DNA of 64,000 nt from NCBI GenBank assembly GCA_903924465.1, contig CAIYBN010000137.1, forward strand, positions 1 through 64,000, written 5' to 3'. The notes beneath the pieces were generated by a model. The model was not told where the DNA came from and made no database searches. It saw nothing but the letters and a program-made list of their open reading frames with translations. The translations under genes and the position numbers were made by a program. Below are positions 16,438 to 25,296 of the stretch, piece by piece (position 1 is the first letter of the stretch; each line of letters starts with the position of its first letter). Source of the stretch: an uncultured Myxococcales bacterium. Lineage in GTDB: Bacteria > Myxococcota_A > UBA9042.

Positions 16438-18126
16438 ATGACGTTTCGCGATACTCGCTACCAGCAATTGATCGCCCGGCCGCGGCCGCTGTCCGTGGAC
16501 GCAGCGAATGCGTCGGACCGGCTGCGCTTGGCGCGGGCGTTTGGTACTTCGCTGGACGCGCTGGTCCGCGCCCAGCAACTGCAGTCGTCGTCGATGGAAG
16601 GGCTCCTCGCGCGGGCAACGGAGGCAGCGAGGGCGGTGCCGGGACAGACGCTGCAGGTGGAAGCCAGTGGTATCACTTTGGATGGCGACGCGGTGCTGCC
16701 GGCAACGCCGGACTCCGGTGGCTGGGTCCTGCAGGCTTGGTATGCGGGCCTGCGTGCGCTGACGGCCTTGGCGGACGTGCGCTCCGAGGACGTGCGTGTG
16801 CTCGCGATGGGGATCGCGCAAGCCGCTCCGGGCGCAGATGCCATCGATCGCCTGGCTTCCTGGCTGTGGTCGTCGCCGGTCGACGGCTTTCGCCTGGATC
16901 TGCGGATGTGCGCGGTCGAACGGATCGAAGCCGTCCTGGGCGATGCTCCAGCTGGCCGTGCCGCATTGCGCAAAGCGTGGACGGACGCTGCCGGGCGGGT
17001 TCTGGACGGCGCGGATCCATTTGCCTCACGTTCTGCCGAAACGTTCGCGCGCGAGCGGGCGTGGTGGACGCGCGCGACGACCGGCGATCTGGCGCTGTCC
17101 GAGGCCGAGATCCGCACCTTGCGTGCCGAAGCCGATGATCCCGCGGCTCTTTTGCGGATGGAAATGATGACGGCGATGGCCGAGATGGGTTGGCAACCGG
17201 CCGTGCCCGCGCCGCTGATCGCGCGACAGATGACGCGCCTGGCGGGCGTGACGTTCGACGTCGACTTGAACTCCTTGTCGGGCTTGCTGAGCAGCGACGA
17301 GGCCGATTACGGCCGTGTTTGCGTGGCTGAATTGGCGAATTTCCCCCTGGGTGAAGCGCTGGCCAAGGCGGCGCCTTTGCGGCCTGACCTGAACGCGGAG
17401 GAGCTGACGCGACTCCAAGCGCTGATCAACCGGTTGCCCGAGGCGACCGCGGTGGCACTCGTGCAGGCGCTTCTGGGCCGTCTCGCCGAACAGCCCGACG
17501 TGCTGCTGCCGGTGTTTGGGCAAATCGCCCAGGCGCTCACGTTTGAAGTGTTCCTGCGCCTCGCCGCACCGTCGACGCTGCCGCCGACCTTGCGACCGTT
17601 GGTGGGGCGCGTGCTGCTCGCAGCGGCGCCGTCTGCCGACGAGTGGACGAACCTGTGCGCGAGCCTGCCGGTCAGCGCTTTCCTGGAAGTGCTGCGTGCG
17701 ACCCCGCCCGAAGCGTTGGAAATGCTCGCACCGGCTCTGGAACCGGCACTGAAAAAAGCGGATGCCCGCGAGCGCACGCAGATCGTGGCGTGGTTGACGG
17801 ATCCGGCCCGTGGCGCACAACTTGCTGAAGCGATTGTCGCCGCGCTCGCCAGCGGTTTTGTGCTAAGCGGTGGGGTTGGTTGGGAACTGCGGACCATTCG
17901 GCTGATTGCTGACACGGCGCTGCGTGCAGGGCACGCTGGGGAATCGCTGCTGGAGATGATGCGCTCGGCGAAGGTGCCACCGGAGGCGCGGGTGGCGATT
18001 CTGGACTCGCTGGCGCGCTCGCCAGCCCACGCCACCGAAGCGCTGAAGTGGCGGATGGGCGAGATGTTTGATGCGCCGGAACTGCGGGATCGGCTGGTCG
18101 AATTGCGCAAGCGGAGGCAGACATGA
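16438..18126 (+). CDS. Hypothetical helical-repeat (HEAT/ARM-like) protein
   Basis: About 562 residues. Neither this ATG nor the in-frame ATG at 16396 has a good SD; I prefer 16438 because MTFRDTRYQQLIARP starts a plausible cytoplasmic protein, but this is weak. No signal peptide. The N-terminal part contains short strand-forming segments (GQTLQVEASGITLDGDAV); residues about 230-560 are Leu/Ala-rich helical pairs rich in acidic residues and proline caps, as in HEAT-type solenoids. It is translationally coupled (ATGA) to the next gene, which has a similar N-terminal layout. I do not recognise a named family. Confidence 0.7.
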   Translation: MTFRDTRYQQLIARPRPLSVDAANASDRLRLARAFGTSLDALVRAQQLQSSSMEGLLARATEAARAVPGQTLQVEASGITLDGDAVLPATPDSGGWVLQAWYAGLRALTALADVRSEDVRVLAMGIAQAAPGADAIDRLASWLWSSPVDGFRLDLRMCAVERIEAVLGDAPAGRAALRKAWTDAAGRVLDGADPFASRSAETFARERAWWTRATTGDLALSEAEIRTLRAEADDPAALLRMEMMTAMAEMGWQPAVPAPLIARQMTRLAGVTFDVDLNSLSGLLSSDEADYGRVCVAELANFPLGEALAKAAPLRPDLNAEELTRLQALINRLPEATAVALVQALLGRLAEQPDVLLPVFGQIAQALTFEVFLRLAAPSTLPPTLRPLVGRVLLAAAPSADEWTNLCASLPVSAFLEVLRATPPEALEMLAPALEPALKKADARERTQIVAWLTDPARGAQLAEAIVAALASGFVLSGGVGWELRTIRLIADTALRAGHAGESLLEMMRSAKVPPEARVAILDSLARSPAHATEALKWRMGEMFDAPELRDRLVELRKRRQT

Positions 18127-19385
18127 CCTTCTCCGGCGCTTTTCCTGCCGCGCAGCGCTCCGGTGAGGAGCAAGCGCAACTGGCGCTGGCGCTTCTGGAC
18201 GGGCTCTACGGCTTGATGCGCGCGCATGTTTCCCTGGGTCCCGACCATCCGTCGACTGCGAGCATGGCTGTGGATGTCGCGGCAGCAGCTGCGGCGATCA
18301 CGGTGCCGTGCAGCCTGCAATTTCTCGGGGCTTCGGCGTACTGCAACCGCGTCCTGCTGCCGGTCGGGATCGAGCGCGTCGCGCAGGTTCTGCAAGTCGC
18401 GCGGGCGTTGGACGCCATGAGTGCGCAAGAGTTGATCTTCGATCAGACGGTCAATCCGCAGACGCTCCTGACGCTGACACAAGTGCTCGTGCGCCCTGGG
18501 GAAAGCGCCTTGCAAACGGTGTCTGGTGTGCAATGGCGACCGCTGACGGGGCCGGTGTGGGGCGACGGAGGCAAGCCGATTGATCGCGACATTGCGGCGC
18601 GCATTTGGCTGGCACGCGCGGCGGCGGCGGCGGAACGTCTGGATCGGGATGAAACCACGCCGTGGCCTTGGGCGACGAGCGCGGCGATTTTGCGACGTCT
18701 GGAGCAAGTCGTGCTGTTGGACCCGGCCGTGGCGCTGCGGGCGTTGGAATTGGCGCCGCAGCCTTGGCTGGCGGGGCGCCGCGCGGTCGCGGTGGCTTTG
18801 CGGACGATGGTGACGCTCGCGACTGTCGGCGCGACGCCGGAAACGCAGCGTCTGGCTGGCCACGTCGCGTTGTTGGCGGCAGTCCACGGATTTTTCGACG
18901 CGCCACCGCGGCCGTTCGACATGGCCGCGCAAACCGCGCTGCTGCGGGCAAGCCAGCAGCCGGGTGTGGACGCCGTCGTTTCTGCGCGCCACCGTCTGCG
19001 CGTCGCAGCGCTGCTGCAAGCTTTGGCGCATCGCGCGGGGACCGGTAGTGCCTGGCCGGGACCGCTCGGTGCCGTGCTCGTTTCCTGGGATCTGGAGTCA
19101 CGCCGCGGCGGCAAGGCCGATGCGCCCCCGCGAACGACGATGGAGGCGCTGGTCGCTGCCGACGCGGATCCCTTCGTGCTGGGCGGACGGACGTGGCTGC
19201 GGGCCCTCATCGCAGCGATGCCAGGTACGCCGCCGGGAACGGTCGTCCTGGATGCGGGCAATCAAGTGGGCGCAGTGCTCGATGCGTCCGGGCGCTCCGG
19301 TGGCGGGCGGCCGACGCTTGTGCTCGCACAAGGGCAAATCGTCCAAGCGCAGGCGCCACTGATTCCGCTCCTGCGCGACTTCTGA
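18123..19385 (+). CDS. Hypothetical protein, possible degenerate HD-domain-like partner of the upstream gene
   Basis: 420 residues; the start overlaps the upstream stop as ATGA. The N-terminus (LLDGLYGLMRAHVSLGPDHP, later CSLQFLGASAYCNRVLLP) has the pattern I know from myxobacterial HD-type and HEAT proteins that begin with a helical region and a 'what I need / what I store' strand. The C-terminus (PPGTVVLDAGNQVGAVLDASG...RPTLVLAQG) resembles the small beta tail of those HD proteins. No intact H...HD...D metal motif is visible, so enzymatic activity is not claimed. Cytoplasmic, and probably in a complex with the preceding protein. Confidence 0.65.
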   Translation: MTFSGAFPAAQRSGEEQAQLALALLDGLYGLMRAHVSLGPDHPSTASMAVDVAAAAAAITVPCSLQFLGASAYCNRVLLPVGIERVAQVLQVARALDAMSAQELIFDQTVNPQTLLTLTQVLVRPGESALQTVSGVQWRPLTGPVWGDGGKPIDRDIAARIWLARAAAAAERLDRDETTPWPWATSAAILRRLEQVVLLDPAVALRALELAPQPWLAGRRAVAVALRTMVTLATVGATPETQRLAGHVALLAAVHGFFDAPPRPFDMAAQTALLRASQQPGVDAVVSARHRLRVAALLQALAHRAGTGSAWPGPLGAVLVSWDLESRRGGKADAPPRTTMEALVAADADPFVLGGRTWLRALIAAMPGTPPGTVVLDAGNQVGAVLDASGRSGGGRPTLVLAQGQIVQAQAPLIPLLRDF

Positions 19386-19408
19386 CAGCCCGGTCGGGAT
19401 CGTGTCAC

Positions 19409-21088
19409 TTACGGGCAGGTCGTGCCGGCGCTGACGCATTCGCTGACGCAGGTCGTGTCCCACTTGCCGGCTCCGCTGCCGTCCTGATTGCAGCAGTACG
19501 GATCCCCCGCGCAAACGGTCGCCTCGCACGAGCAGCCGCCGCAGCCCGAAGTCGTTTTGGCGGTGCAGCCCGGGTCGGTCACGGTCGCGGGGCAATCGGC
19601 GGGGCAGGTCGCGTTCGTTTCGCCGCTGTCGCAGGTGCCGTTGCCGCAGTTGGTCGTCGTGCCGCAGCCCGCGCTGCTGTAGCAGCTGCTGTAGTTGGAC
19701 ACCAACGCCTGGGCGTTCGAGGTTCCGTTCGAGTAGCAAGTCTGCGCGCAAGTCGTGTTTCCGGCCGCGCAGCCGGCGACGCATGAGAGGATGCTGGCGC
19801 AAGCCGTGTCGCTGGCGCAATTGACCCACTGCGCTTCGCAGTTCGCGAGCATGCACTTGGTGGCCGGATCGCAGTCCTGCGGGCACGATTTGGCGGTCTC
19901 GTTCGTGCTGCAAATGCCGTTGTTGCAGCCGGTCGGCGGGCAGTCCAGCGGGCAGCTCGTGCTGGTCTCACCGGACGAGCACGTCAGATCGCCGCACACT
20001 TTGGCTGCCGGACAGTCGGCCGCGCACGAGGCGTTCGTCTCGGGCGGCTCGCACGTGCCATTGCCGCAGACGGGACCGGTCGACGCGCAGGTGAACGAAG
20101 TGGTGCAGACCGTGTTGCCACCGCAAACGCCGCAGGTGCCGTTGCAGGCGGCGGGGCTGCCGCACTTGTAGCCGTTCGCGATGCAGCAGGACGAGGTGGG
20201 GCAGTCCTGCAGGCAGGTAACGGGCGTCTCGCCGGAGTCACACATGCCGTTGCCGCACAGCTTGGTCGCCGGGCAGTCCTGCGAGCAGCTCGTTGGCGTT
20301 TCGCCACTTTCGCAGATGCCGTTGCCGCAGACGGGGCCCGTCGGGCAGTCGCCGGGGCACGTGGTGGCCTCATCGCCAGTGCACTTGCCATCGCCGCAGA
20401 CCGACGTGACCGTGCATGCGGTTTGCGCGCATTGCAGCAGCGAAGCGGAAATGTCGTTCCCGGAATTCTGGCACGTCGTGGCGCACGACAGCGCGTCCCC
20501 GGTGCAGGTGCTGAAGCACGACAGCACGGTCAAGCACGCCGAGTTCTGCTGACAGGCCGCCCATTGGCTGGCGCACGAGGTCTGCGCGCACTTCAGCGCT
20601 GCCAGGATGGCGCTGTTGGCGTCACCGCCGCCGATGTCGCCGATCTTGGTGTCGCTTGGATTGTCCGCGTCGGAAAGCGTCTTGCCGTCGCTGCCTGTCG
20701 TCGCATCTTCGTTCGCCGTGCCGTCGCTGCCGGTGGTCGCGTCGGTGCCGGGCGCGACGACCGTGGCTTTGCACTCCGTTGTGCGCGCTGGCTGGCCCGC
20801 CACGGTGATTTTCTCTTGGCAAACCATACCTTGGGCGCAGTCTTCGATCAGCGTCCACTTGCCGCCCGTACACTTTTCGCGGGATGTCTGGCCGTTGAAC
20901 GAGTAGCAGCCTTCGCCGTAGGCCTCGTTGCACGCGCTGTCCAGCTTGCCGCCAACGGTTCCGACGCCGCCACCGCCGCCCGCGGCCGAGCCGCAAGCCG
21001 TGAGTGCGGCCATCCAGGTGATAGCCAGGCCGACGGAACGCAGGCAGTACGGGATCGAGCAAAGAATCGAAGGGCGACGCATGGACAT
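19409..21088 (-). CDS. Cys-rich lipoprotein with CGNGxCxxGETxxSCxxDCP repeats
   Basis: 559 residues from the ATG at 21088, chosen because GGAG lies 6 bases upstream. The signal peptide ends WMAALTAC (lipid Cys 32), followed by a Gly-rich stretch and an Asp/Thr tether (about 90-140). The body carries about seven modules such as CGNGICESGETPTSCSQDC and CGNGMCDSGETPVTCLQDC, interleaved with four-Cys segments (AECAQTSCASQWAACQQN-like). The Gly-x-Gly-x-Cys-x-x-Gly-Glu-Thr pattern is common in secreted deltaproteobacterial proteins and probably binds calcium or forms a disulfide knot. It shares modules with the proteins encoded at 6442-8364 and 25297-26376. Function unknown. Confidence 0.82.
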   Translation of the reverse strand: MSMRRPSILCSIPYCLRSVGLAITWMAALTACGSAAGGGGGVGTVGGKLDSACNEAYGEGCYSFNGQTSREKCTGGKWTLIEDCAQGMVCQEKITVAGQPARTTECKATVVAPGTDATTGSDGTANEDATTGSDGKTLSDADNPSDTKIGDIGGGDANSAILAALKCAQTSCASQWAACQQNSACLTVLSCFSTCTGDALSCATTCQNSGNDISASLLQCAQTACTVTSVCGDGKCTGDEATTCPGDCPTGPVCGNGICESGETPTSCSQDCPATKLCGNGMCDSGETPVTCLQDCPTSSCCIANGYKCGSPAACNGTCGVCGGNTVCTTSFTCASTGPVCGNGTCEPPETNASCAADCPAAKVCGDLTCSSGETSTSCPLDCPPTGCNNGICSTNETAKSCPQDCDPATKCMLANCEAQWVNCASDTACASILSCVAGCAAGNTTCAQTCYSNGTSNAQALVSNYSSCYSSAGCGTTTNCGNGTCDSGETNATCPADCPATVTDPGCTAKTTSGCGGCSCEATVCAGDPYCCNQDGSGAGKWDTTCVSECVSAGTTCP

Positions 21089-21291
21089 AGGGCTCTCCAA
21101 AATGATTCGACCTCAAGAGGCCGACAGGACGAGGCAGGATAGCGTCTTGCTCTGTGCTTTTCAAGCGCTTTTGCGCCGTTTCGGCCATCGAACGCAGGAG
21201 CGGAACGTGGCGAACACGCGAACGAGGTTGCAATCCCGTGCGTGCGGCCGCACAGTTCTGGACGTCGGCGTGTGTCGGCTCGCTGGGCTTC

Positions 21292-22131
21292 ATGCTGCGG
21301 TTCTTGTCAATCGTCATTCTCTCGCTGGCGCAAACGGTATGGGCGGACGACGCAGCGCCCCGGACACCGGGCGCGCACGAAGCGATGGAACTGCGCCTTC
21401 GGCTGCCGAATGAGCCCCTGCCGCTGCGGGATGCGGCCCGTGACGCAGCGTTGCAGGCCATCGAGACGCATCTGGCGTGCGCGTGCTACGAGGCGGGCGA
21501 TTTCCATCTGGATCTGGGCAAAGGTGCGCAGGCTTCGGCGTGTCCGTGTCCCTTTGCGGCGCAGATGCGCGCGGATCTGGAACACAGCCTCGCTGGGCTG
21601 ACCACGCCGCAGCTCGCAGACAAGCATGTGGTCGCGGCGCGCGTGGAAACCACGTTTGTGCCGCTTCAGCCGGAGTACGAGCGCGTCTTTCGCTATCCAC
21701 GCGACCGGATGGACTGGTTCATGAAGAACGTTCGGTGCGTGTGCGATGGCTGTAAACCTACGATCTTCTTTGCCAAATGCGGGTTGTCGTGCGCTCCGGC
21801 GATTGTCTACAAATTGCGCGCGAAGGTCTGTTTGGCGCTGGGTTTCACCGCCGATGAACTGCTGGATGCCTACCTGGCCGACGTGAATGCGCATCGACCG
21901 CCGCGCGACCAGATCAGTCGGGATTATTTGCTGCCGGGCAAGCAGCGCGAGAAGGGTTGGCTGGTGCCGGCGCTGGCCATTGGCGGTGCCGCGCTGCTGT
22001 TGCTATGGCTGCTGCGGCGCTGGTCAAAGCGCCAGCGGGTCGCGCTCGAACATGCACCGGAAGCTGGGGTGGTCTCGGAGGCGACGCGGCGCAAGGTGGT
22101 GGCGGCATTGGACGACGATCCCGAATGGTAG
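21292..22131 (+). CDS. CcmH-like membrane-anchored Cys-rich protein (possible cytochrome c maturation factor)
   Basis: 279 residues from the ATG at 21292, which gives a signal peptide (MLRFLSIVILSLAQTVWA); the longer frame adds an Arg-rich leader. The periplasmic part has two Cys regions: LACACYEAGDF...SACPCPFAAQ (about 64-95) and VRCVCDGCKP...KCGLSCAPAI (about 145-170). The second is followed by the CcmH-like sequence LGFTADELLDAYLADV and, after RPPRDQ, one transmembrane helix (LVPALAIGGAALLLLWLL) and a basic tail. CcmH has LRCxxC then D/E-rich helices, x-RPP and a membrane helix, so the likeness is in order and spacing, not strict identity. It is first gene of a four-gene operon. Confidence 0.6.
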   Translation: MLRFLSIVILSLAQTVWADDAAPRTPGAHEAMELRLRLPNEPLPLRDAARDAALQAIETHLACACYEAGDFHLDLGKGAQASACPCPFAAQMRADLEHSLAGLTTPQLADKHVVAARVETTFVPLQPEYERVFRYPRDRMDWFMKNVRCVCDGCKPTIFFAKCGLSCAPAIVYKLRAKVCLALGFTADELLDAYLADVNAHRPPRDQISRDYLLPGKQREKGWLVPALAIGGAALLLLWLLRRWSKRQRVALEHAPEAGVVSEATRRKVVAALDDDPEW

Positions 22132-22147
22132 CGGAGGAGACAGCCAG

Positions 22148-22525
22148 ATGAGCGTTCAGGTGTTCCACTACGCGGGCTGCAGCACGTGCAAAAAAGCGCT
22201 GGTTTGGCTGCGTGCCCGCAACGTCGCGTTTGACGCCGTCGATCTGGTCGAAACGCCGCCCACGGCTGCACAGCTCGCCGGGATTCTGGCGGCGTCTGGC
22301 GCGGACGTGCGCCGGCTGTTCAACGTGACCGGTCTGGTCTACCGTGGCGAGGGCTGGGCGGAAAAATCCGCGCGGATGTCGCAGACGGAGTTACTGGACG
22401 CGCTTGCGGCCAACGGCCGGCTGATCAAACGGCCACTGCTCGTCCTGCAGAAGTCGGACCGCACGGAGCGAGCCTGCATTGGATTTCGCGAACCAGAATG
22501 GTCCGCAGCGTTGGAGGGAAAATGA
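22148..22525 (+). CDS. ArsC/Spx-family thioredoxin-fold protein
   Basis: 125 residues; GGAGGAG lies 8 bases upstream of the ATG. It starts QVFHYAGCSTCKKALVWL, the CxxC form of the ArsC/Spx/YusI fold, and ends with the RLIKRPLLV and IGFREPEWSAAL pieces typical of this family. The family includes glutaredoxin-type arsenate reductases and Spx regulators; members with CxxC and no ars genes nearby are mostly of unknown role. Its placement after the Cys-rich CcmH-like protein suggests thiol chemistry, which is inference. The stop overlaps the next start (ATGA). Confidence 0.88.
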   Translation: MSVQVFHYAGCSTCKKALVWLRARNVAFDAVDLVETPPTAAQLAGILAASGADVRRLFNVTGLVYRGEGWAEKSARMSQTELLDALAANGRLIKRPLLVLQKSDRTERACIGFREPEWSAALEGK

Positions 22526-23517
22526 CGACCTGGACGGAACGGCTGCACCCGACGCACCTGCGCAAGCGCGCGGGTTCGTTGCTGGTCGATGGCTTCTTCA
22601 ACGGACTCGCGCGCGCCGGCAAGCTGCACCCGCTGGCCCATCCTTCGCGTCACGGCGTAGAAGTGGTTGAGAATATTGCCTACAAGAACTCCGGCGACCA
22701 CGCGCACTTGCTGGACATTTGGCGGCCGGTCAAGCGCGCCAGTCTCGGCCAGCCCATGCCCACGGTGCTGTACATTCACGGTGGTGGATTCCGGATTCTG
22801 TCGAAAAATACCCACTGGATCATGGCGTTGGCGTTCGCGCGTCGTGGCTGGCAGGTCGTGTCCATCAACTACCGGCTGGCGCCGCAGCACCGTTTCCCGG
22901 CGGCCATTGAGGACGTCTGCGACGCGCTGGTGTGGCTGACGCAGCATGCCGCTCAGTATCAAGTCGATCTGAATCATCTTGTGTTTGCTGGAGAATCAGC
23001 CGGAGCGAATCTGGCGACGTCGTTGGCCGTGGCGACGTGTTGGCGGCGTCCGGAGCCGTATGCGCAGCGGGTCTTTGACGCCAACGTGACGGCGCGTGCG
23101 GTGCTGCCGGCGTGCGGCATGCTACAAGTCAGCGACGCTCAGCGTGTCCGCCGCCGCAAGCCGCACATGTCCAAATTCATTGAGGATCGCCTGCTCGAAG
23201 TGTCGGCCGCCTATTTGGGGCCCGAGCCGCCCGCGGATTTGACCCTGGCTGATCCGTTGACCTTGTTGGAATCGCCTGCAAAAGCGGAACGGCCGCTGCC
23301 GCCATTTTTCGCCGGAGTGGGTACAGCCGATCCGTTGCTGGACGACACGCGGCGCCTGAAGGCGGCGCTGGATGCCCGGAGCGTGACGTGCGAAGCACGC
23401 TATTATCCCAAGGAGTTTCATGCGTTCCACGCGTTGGTGATGCGCGAACGCGCTCGGCAGTATTGGGTCGATCAGTTTGCGTTCCTGGACCGCCTGGGGC
23501 TGACGCCGAAGTCCTGA
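22522..23517 (+). CDS. Alpha/beta hydrolase, hormone-sensitive-lipase-type esterase
   Basis: 331 residues from the ATG at 22522, overlapping the previous stop, with GGAGGG upstream. Oxyanion motif HGGGF at about 91-95, nucleophile elbow GESAGAN (about 161-167), Asp in the GTADPLLDD region, and His in KEFHAFHAL complete the triad of family IV (HSL-like) esterases. No signal peptide, so cytoplasmic. The substrate is likely a short or medium acyl ester; nothing narrows it. It sits in a tightly packed operon with thiol and molybdenum enzymes, which does not explain its role. Confidence 0.9.
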   Translation: MTTWTERLHPTHLRKRAGSLLVDGFFNGLARAGKLHPLAHPSRHGVEVVENIAYKNSGDHAHLLDIWRPVKRASLGQPMPTVLYIHGGGFRILSKNTHWIMALAFARRGWQVVSINYRLAPQHRFPAAIEDVCDALVWLTQHAAQYQVDLNHLVFAGESAGANLATSLAVATCWRRPEPYAQRVFDANVTARAVLPACGMLQVSDAQRVRRRKPHMSKFIEDRLLEVSAAYLGPEPPADLTLADPLTLLESPAKAERPLPPFFAGVGTADPLLDDTRRLKAALDARSVTCEARYYPKEFHAFHALVMRERARQYWVDQFAFLDRLGLTPKS

Positions 23518-24255
23518 ATGGTGCATCGGATGACCGGAATGACTGACAAGCTGCCGCCGAATCTGCTGGCCGATCCTGCGGTGATTGCCGCCCGACTGCA
23601 GCGGATTGAACGCCACCGGGCTCGCATCGCCCAGACGCCGTCGCTGGCCGACGATCAGCCGCTGGGGTCGGGCGCGCCCAATCGTCATGGCATGCCGCAG
23701 CTGCCGCCGGGGCAGACTGCCGCGCGCAAATGGCCCGTGCTGGACATGGGCGTTCATCCAGACGTGACTGCGAGCCAGTGGCGGCTGCGCATCGATGGCG
23801 CCTGCGAGCGGCCAGTAGAACTGGATTTCCAGCAGTTGCAGCAATTGCCGACGGTGACAGACACCAGCGATTTTCACTGTGTGACGACCTGGTCCAAAAT
23901 GGATTTGACGTTCGTCGGCGTGCGCGTGGCCACGTTGCTCGCGTCGGTGGAACCGCTGGACACCGCGGTTGCGCTGATGTGCCATGGCTACGATGGCTAC
24001 ACGACCAATGTGACGCTGGCCGAAGCGCTCAAGGACGATGTGCTGGTGACGTGGCAGGTCGGCGGCAGGCCATTGCCCAAGGAACACGGCGGACCGGTGC
24101 GGATGATTACGCCGCAGCTGTGGGCGTGGAAAGGCGCCAAATGGCTCAGTCGCTTGGAGATTCTGACCGCGGATGCACCGGGATTCTGGGAGCAGCGCGG
24201 CTATTCGATGACGGCGTACCCGTGGCGGGACGATCGCTACGGTGATTTGCCATGA
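23518..24255 (+). CDS. Sulfite oxidase/MsrP-family molybdopterin-dependent oxidoreductase, short soluble form
   Basis: 245 residues; begins right after the esterase stop (TGAATG), though in-frame ATGs at 23530 and 23539 are possible. It holds the single molybdopterin-binding domain of the sulfite oxidase fold: WRLRIDGACERPVELDFQQL, then the Mo-ligand Cys in DFHCVTTWS, YDGYTTNVTLAEAL and the G-GPVRMITPQLWAWKGAKWL segment. There is no Tat signal and no dimerisation or heme domain, so it is a cytoplasmic YedY/MsrP-like enzyme acting on an unknown oxidised or reducible substrate. moaA for cofactor synthesis is 15 kb away at 39501. Confidence 0.88.
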   Translation: MVHRMTGMTDKLPPNLLADPAVIAARLQRIERHRARIAQTPSLADDQPLGSGAPNRHGMPQLPPGQTAARKWPVLDMGVHPDVTASQWRLRIDGACERPVELDFQQLQQLPTVTDTSDFHCVTTWSKMDLTFVGVRVATLLASVEPLDTAVALMCHGYDGYTTNVTLAEALKDDVLVTWQVGGRPLPKEHGGPVRMITPQLWAWKGAKWLSRLEILTADAPGFWEQRGYSMTAYPWRDDRYGDLP

Positions 24256-24414
24256 GCCGCACCGCATCGACGGGGGCAGACGGCCGCATTCTCGCGGCTT
24301 GACGCGCCCCGCCTCGCAGTCGAGACTTTGGCGCCGCGTGACCACGTGGTTCCGCGGCGAACCGTCAGGCGCCATCGCAGGTGTCAGGTTGAACAGGTCG
24401 GGTGCCAGAAGGCG

Positions 24415-25254
24415 ATGAAGTACGACCCCGACGCGCTGGACTGGCAACTCGACCCGCAGCAATTCGCGCGCCTGCTGGCCTTCGCCCGCGCGCTCCGTCC
24501 GTATTTCCGGCCCATTTACACCGGTTTCGTGGCGTTGCGATCCGATCAAGGTATGTTGCTGGTCGCCAACCACGGCCTGTTTGGCCACGAATTGCCGTTG
24601 CTGCAACTGGGCGCGAGCGAAATCGCGCAGCGGCCTCTTCGCTCGTTTTCCGATCGCGTCCTGTTCCTCGTGCCGCCGGTGCGGCGGGTCATGATGGGCA
24701 TGGGCGTCTGCGAAGGCACGCCGGTGGTTGCACATCGCCTGTTGTCGCGCGGCGAGTTGGCCTACACCTGCCCGGGCGGTGCGCGCGAAGCATTGGCGCC
24801 GATGCGCGACCGGTACAAGCTCTATTGGGAGGGCAGACACGGCTTCGTGCGCTCGGCGATTCGTGCGGGCGCGGCGATCGTGCCGCTGGCCATCATTGGC
24901 ATCGACGAAACCTACCGGCAGATCCTCGACGCGGAGGCCGTGCGATCGACGCTTCTGGGCAAGCTGATTCTGCGGACGCTGGGCGAGAAATACCTGATGC
25001 CGCTGTATTGTGGGTTCGGGCCGCTGCCCTTACCGCAGCAACTTCATTTTCTGGCCGGGGCGCCGATCCAGGTGCCGCGCGACCCGGCGGCCGCGGACGA
25101 TCAGGCGGTCGTCGCCGCGCTGCAGCTGGCGGTCTGGCAGGAGACGGAGCGCCTTATCGCGGAGGGACTCGCGGCGCGCGAGGAACGGCGTCGTCAGGCA
25201 GAACCGGGTGTCGCGCGAGCGGTGGACGAGTTGACGCGCTGGATTGCCGGGTAA
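24415..25254 (+). CDS. Acyltransferase of the PlsC/DGAT2-like family
   Basis: 279 residues from the ATG at 24415 (AGAAGG just upstream); a longer frame to 24328 would add a basic leader. Motif I is NHGLFGHELPLL (Asn-His-x4 with Glu), motif III-like CPGGAREALAPMRD matches the xPGGAREA signature of DGAT2/TMEM68-type enzymes, and the IVPLAIIGIDETYRQI segment is motif IV. These enzymes move an acyl group onto glycerol lipids, so it probably works in phospholipid or storage-lipid synthesis. No transmembrane helix is obvious apart from the amphipathic N-terminus. It is not overlapped with its neighbours; 159 bp of non-coding DNA precede it. Confidence 0.85.
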   Translation: MKYDPDALDWQLDPQQFARLLAFARALRPYFRPIYTGFVALRSDQGMLLVANHGLFGHELPLLQLGASEIAQRPLRSFSDRVLFLVPPVRRVMMGMGVCEGTPVVAHRLLSRGELAYTCPGGAREALAPMRDRYKLYWEGRHGFVRSAIRAGAAIVPLAIIGIDETYRQILDAEAVRSTLLGKLILRTLGEKYLMPLYCGFGPLPLPQQLHFLAGAPIQVPRDPAAADDQAVVAALQLAVWQETERLIAEGLAAREERRRQAEPGVARAVDELTRWIAG

Positions 25255-25296
25255 GGTTGGGGCGAATGACACAGGTCGATGGTCAGGAGGGAAACG

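Noticed and set aside
24283..24298. Short GCCGC/GCGGC hairpin after the molybdopterin oxidoreductase gene
   Set aside because: Only five base pairs and almost no T-run follow; in such GC-rich DNA it is expected by chance.
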